A DNA stretch of 11,295 nt from Elusimicrobiota bacterium (lineage in GTDB: Bacteria > Elusimicrobiota > Elusimicrobia > JACQJN01): assembly GCA_016205085.1 (NCBI GenBank), contig JACQJN010000059.1, forward strand, positions 1 to 11,295, given 5' to 3'. A program made the position numbers and the translations under genes. The notes beneath the pieces were generated by a model. That model had not been told where the DNA came from. It did no database searches and saw only the letters and a program-made list of their open reading frames with translations. Positions 5,778 through 11,295 of the stretch are shown one piece after another. The stretch's first letter is position 1. Every line of letters starts with the position of its first letter.

Positions 5778-7242
5778 ATTACATCTGCCCCATTCCCCGG
5801 GAGTCTATCTGATGAGAGATTCTACGGGTCAGATTCTTTACATCGGTAAAGCGAAGGATCTGGCCAAACGCGTATCCCAATACTTCATCAGTCCCCGATC
5901 GGAGACCGCCGCGACACCGACGCTTCATGGTCCCCGCAGCTCTGCGGAGGGGGCAGGCAAAATAGGGATTCTTGTTCCCCTTATCCGCAAAATCGACTAC
6001 ATCCCTTGTGAAAACGAGAAAGAAGCCCTTCTCCTGGAACAGAGACTTATCCGAAACCAGCAGCCGTTTTTTAACTGCATGTGGAAAGACGACAAATCCT
6101 ACCCCTACATCCGTCTTAGCATACAAGAAGATTTCCCTCGTTTGGAAATTACCCGCCAGCACCCTATGCAGAGCTTCGGGTACCGGCGGTCCCCTCAGAA
6201 AGGGGACCCCATCCGCCAGCACCCTTCGCATGATAAAGCTCTTTATTTCGGCCCTTATCCCAACATAACCCCCATTCGACAACTCTTACGCTACCTTTGG
6301 AAGAAACGGTTTTTCCCTTTACGACCCTGCCGCTGGAATTTTTCCATTAAAAACCCGCTGGACCCCAAAAAGATTCGCTCCTGCCTATACTACCACACCC
6401 AGGAATGTCCTGCTCCCTGTGCGGGTAAAATTTCCCCACGGAACTATCGAAAAATTGCTCAAAGGGCCGCTTTATTTTTCCAGGGGCGATATGATACACT
6501 CAAAACAGCCTTCGCCAAAGAAATGCGCCAAGCCTCCCACCGATTGGATTACGAACAAGCCGCCCAAGTCAGAGATCGAACCAGAGCCCTAGAATACCTG
6601 GGCGAACGGGTGACCCTAGAAGAACTCCAGGGAGAGAGATGGATCAGAAAACTGGAAGGCTCGAGAGCCGTTACTTCGCTCCAAAGTGTCCTGGCGCTTC
6701 AAAAACCTCCCTTGCACATCGAGGCCTTTGACATCTCTCACCTCTTTGGCAAAGAACCGGTGGGCTCCATGGTCTGCTTTAAAGGAGGCATTCCCTTCAA
6801 GGAACACTACCGTAAATTCAAAATAGAAATGCCCTACAAATGGGGCGGGGATGACTATCAGATGCTGCGGGAAGTCATCTCCCGAAGATACAAAAGGCTT
6901 TTGCGGGAAGGGGAGTTCCTGCCCGATCTAGTACTTATCGATGGGGGGAAGGGACAGCTTCACACAGCCGAAGAAGTGTTTCAAGGTTTGAAACTATCCA
7001 TTCCTCTGGCAGCTCTGGCTAAACGCGAAGAGAAAGTTTTTCTTCCCGCCAACACCCTGCGCAGAGCTTCGAGTACCGGCGGTCCCCTCAGAAAGGGGGC
7101 CCCATCCGCCAGCCCCGCTGCCTGCGAGATACCTTCCGATAGTCCAGCCCTGCACCTCTTACAACATATTCGAGATGAGGCCCACCGGTTCGGAGTCACC
7201 TACCACCGACTTCGAAGAAAAAAGAAACTATTCTCCTCATGA
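5758..7242 (+). CDS. uvrC: UvrC excinuclease subunit, compact variant with repeat insertions
   Basis: Nuclease subunit of UvrABC nucleotide excision repair, making both incisions around a DNA lesion. It is 494 aa from TTG 5758 (GTG 5761 is also possible) against about 560-620 for usual UvrC. The GIY-YIG domain (GVY at 15-17, YIG at 28-30, Arg38, Glu94) supports 3' incision. Four cysteines (191, 209, 217, 221) match the conserved cluster reported to bind Fe-S. The UVR motif lies at about 234-281. The RNase H-like domain keeps the triad Asp325, Asp395 and His476 (FDISH, LVLIDGGKGQL, RDEAHRF). It stops right after TYHRLRRKKK, so the C-terminal helix-hairpin-helix region is missing. The stretch between the UVR motif and FDISH is about 45 aa instead of well over 100. 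Two 72-nt repeats are inserted in frame, and a third insertion sits at residues 46-65. Confidence 0.93.
   Translation: MVSSDLKLHLPHSPGVYLMRDSTGQILYIGKAKDLAKRVSQYFISPRSETAATPTLHGPRSSAEGAGKIGILVPLIRKIDYIPCENEKEALLLEQRLIRNQQPFFNCMWKDDKSYPYIRLSIQEDFPRLEITRQHPMQSFGYRRSPQKGDPIRQHPSHDKALYFGPYPNITPIRQLLRYLWKKRFFPLRPCRWNFSIKNPLDPKKIRSCLYYHTQECPAPCAGKISPRNYRKIAQRAALFFQGRYDTLKTAFAKEMRQASHRLDYEQAAQVRDRTRALEYLGERVTLEELQGERWIRKLEGSRAVTSLQSVLALQKPPLHIEAFDISHLFGKEPVGSMVCFKGGIPFKEHYRKFKIEMPYKWGGDDYQMLREVISRRYKRLLREGEFLPDLVLIDGGKGQLHTAEEVFQGLKLSIPLAALAKREEKVFLPANTLRRASSTGGPLRKGAPSASPAACEIPSDSPALHLLQHIRDEAHRFGVTYHRLRRKKKLFSS
5892..5957 (+). repeat. Possible diverged inverted copy of the uvrC repeat
   Basis: This stretch encodes a Pro/Ser/Ala-rich segment (about residues 46-65) between the GIY-YIG strand pair and the following helix. 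It makes the Arg38-Glu94 distance about 19 residues longer than in Thermotoga maritima UvrC (Arg39-Glu76). It shares GTCCCC, GACCGCCG and AGCTCTGCG, in that order, with the reverse complement of the two clear copies, and contains its own hairpin CCGCAG-CT-CTGCGG (5934-5947). The rest of the alignment is poor and gapped, so the family link is tentative. Confidence 0.4.
6152..6223 (+). repeat. Palindromic repeat copy 1, in frame in uvrC
   Basis: A 72-nt unit, 66/72 identical by hand alignment to 7045-7116. The core is a perfect hairpin: GGTCCCCT (6188-6195), loop CAGAA, AGGGGACC (6201-6208). It adds about 24 residues (132-156) between FPRLEITR and KALYFGPYPN, which are normally separated by only a few residues in UvrC. 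The first base is at codon position 2, so it is translated as a Gln/Arg/Pro-rich peptide (SFGYRRSPQKGDP). The nucleotide repeat, not the peptide, is what is shared with copy 2. Confidence 0.9.
6153..6225 (+). repeat. 13-bp direct repeats bracketing repeat copy 1
   Basis: CCGCCAGCACCCT occurs exactly at 6153-6165 and at 6213-6225, 60 nt (20 codons) apart, so both are read as RQHP. Copy 2 has related but imperfect ends (7046-7058, CCGCCAACACCCT; 7106-7116, CCGCCAGCCCC), so the terminal repeats are probably part of the element and not only a target duplication. Confidence 0.7.
7045..7116 (+). repeat. Palindromic repeat copy 2, in frame in uvrC
   Basis: Second 72-nt unit, in the same orientation as copy 1. 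The hairpin is GGTCCCCT (7081-7088), loop CAGAA, AGGGGGCC (7094-7101), with one change that leaves a G-T pair. It lies between REEKVFLP and the conserved DSPALHLLQ segment, encoding residues 430-453. It starts at codon position 1, so it is translated in a different frame from copy 1 (TLRRASSTGGPLRKGAPSAS). It lengthens the distance between catalytic Asp395 and His476. Confidence 0.9.
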
Positions 7243-8720
7243 AGAGCGCTGCGTGGTTTTTGTTCATCCTGATCTGGAACACGTCTCCTGTATTTTCTCA
7301 GTACCCTACACAGCCGCCTCAGGTGGTGGAGGCAACTTTAAAAAATGGAATGAAAATCCTGCTTTTGGAACGACATGCCTCTCCCACCATCTCTTTTCAC
7401 GTGATGTTCAAGGTGGGTTCGGTGGATGAATCTTCCGGCAAAACCGGACTGGCCCACCTATTTGAACACATGATCTTTAAGGGAACCGACATTCTCAATA
7501 CTAAAAATTTTACCAAGGAGAAACCCATCCTGGATGCCGTGGAAAAAATTGCTCAGGAAATGTTGGTGGAACAGGCAAAAGGGCCCTCGGCCGATCCCGA
7601 AAGGCTCAAAACCTTAAAGACTCAGCTGGCAACCAAAGAAAAACAGGCGGATGCCTGGATTGCACATGACGAATACGAGAAGTTTTATGAACAACAGGGA
7701 GGATACAATCTCAATGCCTACACCGGAGAGGATAGGACCGCCTACACTGTTTCTCTTCCTTCCAACCGCCTGGAAGTCTGGATGAAACTTGAGGCAAACC
7801 GATTTCAAAATCCCGTCCTAAGAGAATTCTACCGCGAAAGAGATGTGGTGATGGAAGAAAGACGCATGCGGGTGGAATCCGATCCGCTAGGCAAGCTCTG
7901 GGAAGCCCTCATCACCACCGCATTCCAGCTCCATCCCTATCGCAATGAGGTGATCGGATGGATGGAAGATATTCGAAATTTAAGCCGAACGGACGCTGAG
8001 AATTTCTTCACGGGTTTCTATGGTCCCAACAACACGGTGGCGGTTTTAGTGGGGGACCTGAACTCCAAGAAAACGCTTGAGCTTTTTAAAAAATATTTTG
8101 AACCTATACCCACCCGACAAACCAGGTACCGCTACACCACCCCGGAGCCCCCGCAATCAGGGGAAAAACGCGTATCGGTAGAATTTGAGGCCCAGCCCCA
8201 GGTGATGGTGGCATTCCACAAACCCAATCTACCCCATCCCGATGATACCGTCTTTCAATTCATAGAAGCCTTGCTGGTCAACGGCTATACATCCCGCTGC
8301 TATAAGAACCTTGTAGAAGGCAAAAAAATAGCCCAGAGCGTCAATGCCGATCACACGGGGGTAGGAGAGAGATATCCCAACCTGTTTGTCGTTTACGGGA
8401 CTCCCAGACACCCACACACCGCCTCCGATTGGGAAAAAGGAGTCCTGGAGGAATTGGAACGCCTAAAAAGAGACCCTCCCACGGACTGGGAATTGGGCAA
8501 GGTGAGAAATCAGCTGACGGCAGAACTGATATCCTCTCTGGAGTCCAATGACGACATGGCCAAGAAACTTGCCTATTACGAAACCATCGCCGGGAACTGG
8601 AGATACCCCTGGGAACTCCAGAAAAGATTTCAAGACATCACGGCCCAAGATATCCAGCGCGTGGCACAGACTTACTTTACCCCGCAAAACAGAACGGTGG
8701 CGGTGCTGATTCCAAAATGA
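7239..8720 (+). CDS. M16B zinc peptidase, catalytic subunit, exported
   Basis: Insulinase/pitrilysin-family (M16) metallopeptidase, 493 aa. An N-terminal signal peptide (hydrophobic residues 5-14, likely cleavage after Ser20) suggests a periplasmic location. The zinc motif HxxEH is present as HLFEH (residues 73-77) in GLAHLFEHMIFKGT, and the third ligand is probably Glu207 in ERDVVMEERRM. Between them lies a charged, probably helical insert (about residues 88-150) before NLNAYTGEDRTAY. The C-terminal M16 domain follows, with FYGPNNTVAVLVGDL between the halves. In the C-terminal half the usual GLAY segment reads KKIAQSV, so the substrate-binding Tyr appears absent. The ATG overlaps the uvrC stop (ATGA). 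Its stop overlaps the next M16 gene, which is a probable partner. Two short M16 proteins encoded side by side fit a heterodimer. Confidence 0.92.
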   Translation: MKSAAWFLFILIWNTSPVFSQYPTQPPQVVEATLKNGMKILLLERHASPTISFHVMFKVGSVDESSGKTGLAHLFEHMIFKGTDILNTKNFTKEKPILDAVEKIAQEMLVEQAKGPSADPERLKTLKTQLATKEKQADAWIAHDEYEKFYEQQGGYNLNAYTGEDRTAYTVSLPSNRLEVWMKLEANRFQNPVLREFYRERDVVMEERRMRVESDPLGKLWEALITTAFQLHPYRNEVIGWMEDIRNLSRTDAENFFTGFYGPNNTVAVLVGDLNSKKTLELFKKYFEPIPTRQTRYRYTTPEPPQSGEKRVSVEFEAQPQVMVAFHKPNLPHPDDTVFQFIEALLVNGYTSRCYKNLVEGKKIAQSVNADHTGVGERYPNLFVVYGTPRHPHTASDWEKGVLEELERLKRDPPTDWELGKVRNQLTAELISSLESNDDMAKKLAYYETIAGNWRYPWELQKRFQDITAQDIQRVAQTYFTPQNRTVAVLIPK

Positions 8721-10123
8721 GCCATATAAAAATCTTCGTTTGGGGCTTCGTGCTTGGCGCTTTGTTCTTCGCTCCATTTGCCAAAGCCGTTCTTCCCGAT
8801 CTTCCCCCCATTCCAGAACTCAAATTCAAACCCACCCGACCCGAAAAGATAATTTTAGAAAATGGGATGACGGTCTATCTGCTTGAAAACCACGACCTAC
8901 CACTGTTTCATCTAACCGCCATGATCCGTACCGGCAGCCTACACGATCCCTCTGACAAAATAGGTCTGACTTCCCTTTTTTCCGCAGTCCAGCGCACCGG
9001 AGGGACGAGGAACTATCCTCCTGAAAAACTGGACCAAGAACTGGAATATCGAGCCATTTCCCTGGGTACTTTTATGGAGAGCGAAAAAGGAGGGGTCTCT
9101 TTAACAACCATCTCCCAGCATATAGACAAAGCCTTCGAACTATTTTCAGAAGTGCTGCGATTCCCTGTTTTTGACAAAACCAAGCTGGAAATCGAACGGA
9201 ATAAAGCACTGGAATCCATCCGTCGCAGAAACGATGAACCCAAGGAGATCGCCAGAAGGGAATCCTACCGACTGCTCTACGGTCCTGGCCATCCCTACGG
9301 TTGGAGACCTGAAATTTCCACCCTGCGCAACATCTCCAGAAAAGATCTTCTCCAGTTCCATCAATCCTTTTACCATCCCAACAACACAGTTCTAGTCGCC
9401 GCAGGAGATATCCGCAAGGAAAAGCTCCTGGCCATGATAGAACACACCCTGGGTGATTGGCCAAAAAAAGAACCGGACATCCCTCCGGTTACACCGATAA
9501 AACCCGAATCGAAAAGGACTGTCTATTTATTTCCCAAACAGACAGGCCAAGCTTGGATTCGGCTTATTCAATTCGGCCCCAAAAGACATGACCCCGACAA
9601 ATACAACTTAGATGTTTTGAATGAAATCCTAGGAGGAGGATTTGCTTCCAGACTCTTCTCCCGTATCAGATCCAGATTAGGGCTGGCTTATGCCATTGGG
9701 AGCCGGTTCACAGAGCCCACCGATTTTGGGGGGTTTTTCGTTGCGTGTGGCACCAAAAACGAATCGGCTGCCAAAGCGGTCCAAGAAATTCTCAAAAACC
9801 TGGAGGAGTTCCGTCGCCAACCGGTATCTCCTACAGAATTGTCTTACGGACGGGACTCTATCATCAATTCATTTGTTTTCAATTTTACAACTCCTTTTCA
9901 GATCGCTCAGCAACAAGCCACGTTGGAATACTATGGCTACCCCTCCGATTACCTGGAGACCTACGTGGATAGAATCAAGGCTGTTGGAAAAGAGGCGGTG
10001 CTTCGCTCGGCCCGGAAATGGCTGAAACCGGAATCCATGCTTATCGTGGTGGTGGGGGATCCTAAAAAATTCGACCAACCCCTTACTGTTTTTGGCCCAC
10101 TTCAGGAAATGCCTCTGGACTGA
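8717..10123 (+). CDS. M16B peptidase-like partner lacking the zinc motif, exported
   Basis: M16-family protein of 468 aa with a signal peptide (likely cleavage after AKA at residue 24). The N-terminal M16 domain is recognisable (IILENGMTVYLLENHDLP, then MIRTGSLHDPSDKIGLTSLF), but the HxxEH site is replaced: Ser86, Ser89 and Ala90 stand where His, Glu and His should be, so it cannot bind zinc in the usual way. The central linker SFYHPNNTVLVAAGDI and the C-terminal domain are intact, with GGGFASRLFSRIRSRLGLAY keeping the Arg and Tyr (about Arg320 and Tyr325) linked to substrate binding. It is therefore the probable non-catalytic partner of the upstream peptidase. The two genes overlap by 4 nt (ATGA), consistent with equimolar expression. 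The substrate is unknown. Confidence 0.92.
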   Translation: MSHIKIFVWGFVLGALFFAPFAKAVLPDLPPIPELKFKPTRPEKIILENGMTVYLLENHDLPLFHLTAMIRTGSLHDPSDKIGLTSLFSAVQRTGGTRNYPPEKLDQELEYRAISLGTFMESEKGGVSLTTISQHIDKAFELFSEVLRFPVFDKTKLEIERNKALESIRRRNDEPKEIARRESYRLLYGPGHPYGWRPEISTLRNISRKDLLQFHQSFYHPNNTVLVAAGDIRKEKLLAMIEHTLGDWPKKEPDIPPVTPIKPESKRTVYLFPKQTGQAWIRLIQFGPKRHDPDKYNLDVLNEILGGGFASRLFSRIRSRLGLAYAIGSRFTEPTDFGGFFVACGTKNESAAKAVQEILKNLEEFRRQPVSPTELSYGRDSIINSFVFNFTTPFQIAQQQATLEYYGYPSDYLETYVDRIKAVGKEAVLRSARKWLKPESMLIVVVGDPKKFDQPLTVFGPLQEMPLD

Positions 10124-10130
10124 AACCGGC

Positions 10131-10159
10131 CGTTTACCGTTTACAGGTTTACGGTTTAC
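10131..10159 (+). repeat. Four GTTTAC-type heptamer repeats between genes
   Basis: CGTTTAC occurs twice in tandem (10131-10144), then one A, then GGTTTAC twice (10146-10159). They fill about half of the 56-nt gap between the peptidase stop and the alkyltransferase start. They do not form an obvious rho-independent terminator. The alkyltransferase Shine-Dalgarno follows directly. Confidence 0.75.
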
Positions 10160-10179
10160 CAATGGGAGAATGTTTATAA

Positions 10180-10512
10180 ATGAGAATTCCAAAAAAAGTC
10201 CTAAACAAAATGAAGCAGTACCCGGCCTTCTATCAGAGAGTTTGGAGGGTTTGCGCTCAAATACCCAAGGGAGAAACTCGCAGCTACGGCTGGATTGCCC
10301 AAAAGCTTGGAAATCCCCATGCAGCCAGAGCGGTGGGCCAGGCCTTGGCTAGAAATCCTTTCGCGCCCACCATCCCCTGCCACCGCGTTCTGCGTTCCGA
10401 CGGCAGCCTGGGAGGCTACTCGGGACCCGGTGGCCTCTTAAGAAAGAAGAAACTTATTCAGAAAGAGATTAAGAAATTAAGAGATTCCGAGCCTTTATAT
10501 AGAAACACTTAA
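10180..10512 (+). CDS. Single-domain O6-alkylguanine-DNA alkyltransferase family protein
   Basis: MGMT/Ogt-family protein of 110 aa made only of the C-terminal DNA-binding and active-site domain; the N-terminal domain of full Ogt (about 170 aa in total) is absent. The acceptor cysteine is present as Cys67 in IPCHRV, so unlike alkyltransferase-like (ATL) proteins, where this residue is usually Trp, it could repair O6-alkylguanine by suicide transfer. Other family residues are visible: Tyr36 in GETRSYGWIA, Arg50 in AARAVGQAL (the arginine finger), Asn59 in RNPFAPTIPCHR and the SLGGYSGPGG loop. GGGAG (10164-10168) precedes the ATG by 11 nt. The last residues (about 96-110) are encoded by one arm of an inverted repeat and look non-homologous to the family. 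Confidence 0.9.
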   Translation: MRIPKKVLNKMKQYPAFYQRVWRVCAQIPKGETRSYGWIAQKLGNPHAARAVGQALARNPFAPTIPCHRVLRSDGSLGGYSGPGGLLRKKKLIQKEIKKLRDSEPLYRNT

Positions 10513-10533
10513 TCACCTAATTTCCTAATCTCT
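10464..10533. terminator. Inverted repeat at the convergent gene end, possible bidirectional terminator
   Basis: Left arm 10464-10486 and right arm 10511-10533 are 23-nt inverted repeats matching at 20/23 positions by hand, with a 24-nt loop. The left arm lies inside the 3' end of the alkyltransferase gene and the right arm covers its stop codon. The stem is AT-rich and has no clear U-tract, so a terminator role is only suggested by the position between two convergent genes. The right arm is also a degenerate CTAAT repeat, so it may be a simple-repeat cassette. Confidence 0.5.
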
Positions 10534-10545
10534 GAATCTCCTATA

Positions 10546-11295
10546 TCATCCCGCTTTGCTGGCCAACTGGCCCAACTCAAACATGGGCAGGAACATGCAA
10601 ATGACGATGGTGCCGATCACAATTCCCATCACCACGATTACGATCGGCTCAATCATGGAGGTAAGCCCTTTGACGGCGGTGTCTACTTCCTGGTCATAAA
10701 AATCCGCAATTTTGCTCAGCATGGTGTCCAGGGAGCCCGTCTCCTCACCCACCGAAATCATTTGAATGACCATGGGAGGAAATACTTCCGCTTTTTTCAA
10801 AGGGTCCGCGATGCGGGCCCCCTCGCGGATAGATTCCCGGGAAGCAAAAATGGCTTTCTCGATGACCGCGTTTCCGGAAGTAGTAGCCACCGTTTCCAGG
10901 GCCTGCATGATCGGCACTCCGGACTTGACCAACGTTCCCAGCGTACGGGAAAATTTGGCGATGGCCACCTTCTTAATCAAAATGCCAAAAAGGGGAATCT
11001 TCAAGGTAATATCATCTAATTTAAACCGGCCGTTCTGGGTCCTGTAATAACGCTTGACCGCCCATATAACGACAAACGGCGTGGCAATAATATGGGGCAC
11101 GTGGGATCTCATCCATTCCGAAAGATCGATGAGAAATTGAGTGGGCAAGGGGAGTTCCGCTCCGAAGCTGGAAAATATTTCCTTAAACGTAGGAATCACG
11201 AAAACCAGAAGGAATATCGTGACGGCCGCCGCGATAGAGCCCACCACGACAGGGTACATCAGAGCGCTTTTGATCTTGGCGCGCAGGGCTTCCGC
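10546..11295 (-). CDS. GspF/PilC inner-membrane protein, 5' end cut by the window
   Basis: Polytopic platform protein of type II secretion or type IV pilus machines, which couples the assembly ATPase to pilin polymerisation. The visible 249 codons cover the C-terminal part; the frame stays open to the window edge, reading LRAKIKSALMYP, a typical mid-protein junction of the family. Three hydrophobic segments are seen: just after MYPVVVG, at HIIATPFVVIWAV, and near the end at EPIVIVVMGIVIGTIVICMF. The second T2SSF domain includes FSRTLGTLVKSGVPIMQALE, MISVGEETGSLDTML and the terminal FLPMFELG. The ending is closer to PilC than to GspF as I recall them, but the pathway cannot be settled without neighbours. 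It converges on the alkyltransferase gene with a 33-nt gap. Confidence 0.92.
   Translation of the reverse strand, partial: AEALRAKIKSALMYPVVVGSIAAAVTIFLLVFVIPTFKEIFSSFGAELPLPTQFLIDLSEWMRSHVPHIIATPFVVIWAVKRYYRTQNGRFKLDDITLKIPLFGILIKKVAIAKFSRTLGTLVKSGVPIMQALETVATTSGNAVIEKAIFASRESIREGARIADPLKKAEVFPPMVIQMISVGEETGSLDTMLSKIADFYDQEVDTAVKGLTSMIEPIVIVVMGIVIGTIVICMFLPMFELGQLASKAG

Noticed and set aside
5779..6282. 167-aa open frame antisense to the start of uvrC
   Set aside because: It is antisense to conserved UvrC domains, has no recognisable domain, and owes its openness partly to the repeat, which is open in several frames.
6152..7116. CRISPR array or transposon in uvrC
   Set aside because: There are only two clear repeats 893 nt apart with coding sequence between, no spacers, no transposase and no long terminal inverted repeats.
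9072..9464. 130-aa antisense open frame within the second M16 gene
   Set aside because: It is Cys/Trp/Arg-rich low-quality sequence with no family resemblance, opposite a well-conserved peptidase domain.

Overview
The window comes from a Gram-negative bacterium with an outer membrane. It carries an LptE-type lipopolysaccharide-assembly lipoprotein, two exported M16B peptidases and a type IV pilus/type II secretion inner-membrane protein. The order leuS-lptE-holA next to rpsT and murJ is one I associate with Deltaproteobacteria-like and related uncultivated lineages. That placement is inference; the sequence alone does not fix the phylum.

Layout. Positions 2-3953 are a tightly packed plus-strand operon: leuS (5' end outside the window), lptE and holA, separated by 11 nt and then joined by a TAATG overlap. 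rpsT lies on the minus strand (3900-4196). It overlaps the holA 3' end by 54 nt tail to tail, and its start codon is only 18 nt from the divergent murJ start. A second plus-strand operon follows: murJ, uvrC, and two M16B peptidase genes (7239-10123). Every junction in it overlaps, by 20, 4 and 4 nt. After a 56-nt spacer of GTTTAC heptamers comes a small single-domain O6-alkylguanine-DNA alkyltransferase (10180-10512). The window ends in a convergent minus-strand gspF/pilC-type gene whose 5' end is cut off.

Joint roles. The first operon mixes translation (LeuRS), outer-membrane biogenesis (LptE) and replication (the clamp-loader delta subunit). The second joins peptidoglycan precursor flipping (MurJ), nucleotide excision repair (UvrC) and a probable periplasmic heterodimeric M16B peptidase in which one subunit carries the zinc site and the other does not.

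The most unusual signal is in uvrC. Two copies of a 72-nt repeat with a hairpin core (66/72 identical) sit inside the coding sequence at 6152-6223 and 7045-7116. They are read in two different frames and both keep the gene open. A third, diverged, possibly inverted copy may fill an extra segment in the GIY-YIG domain. This resembles the behaviour of Rickettsia palindromic elements, which insert in frame into genes. The same UvrC lacks the C-terminal helix-hairpin-helix region and most of the segment between the UVR motif and the RNase H-like domain, yet keeps all recognisable catalytic residues.
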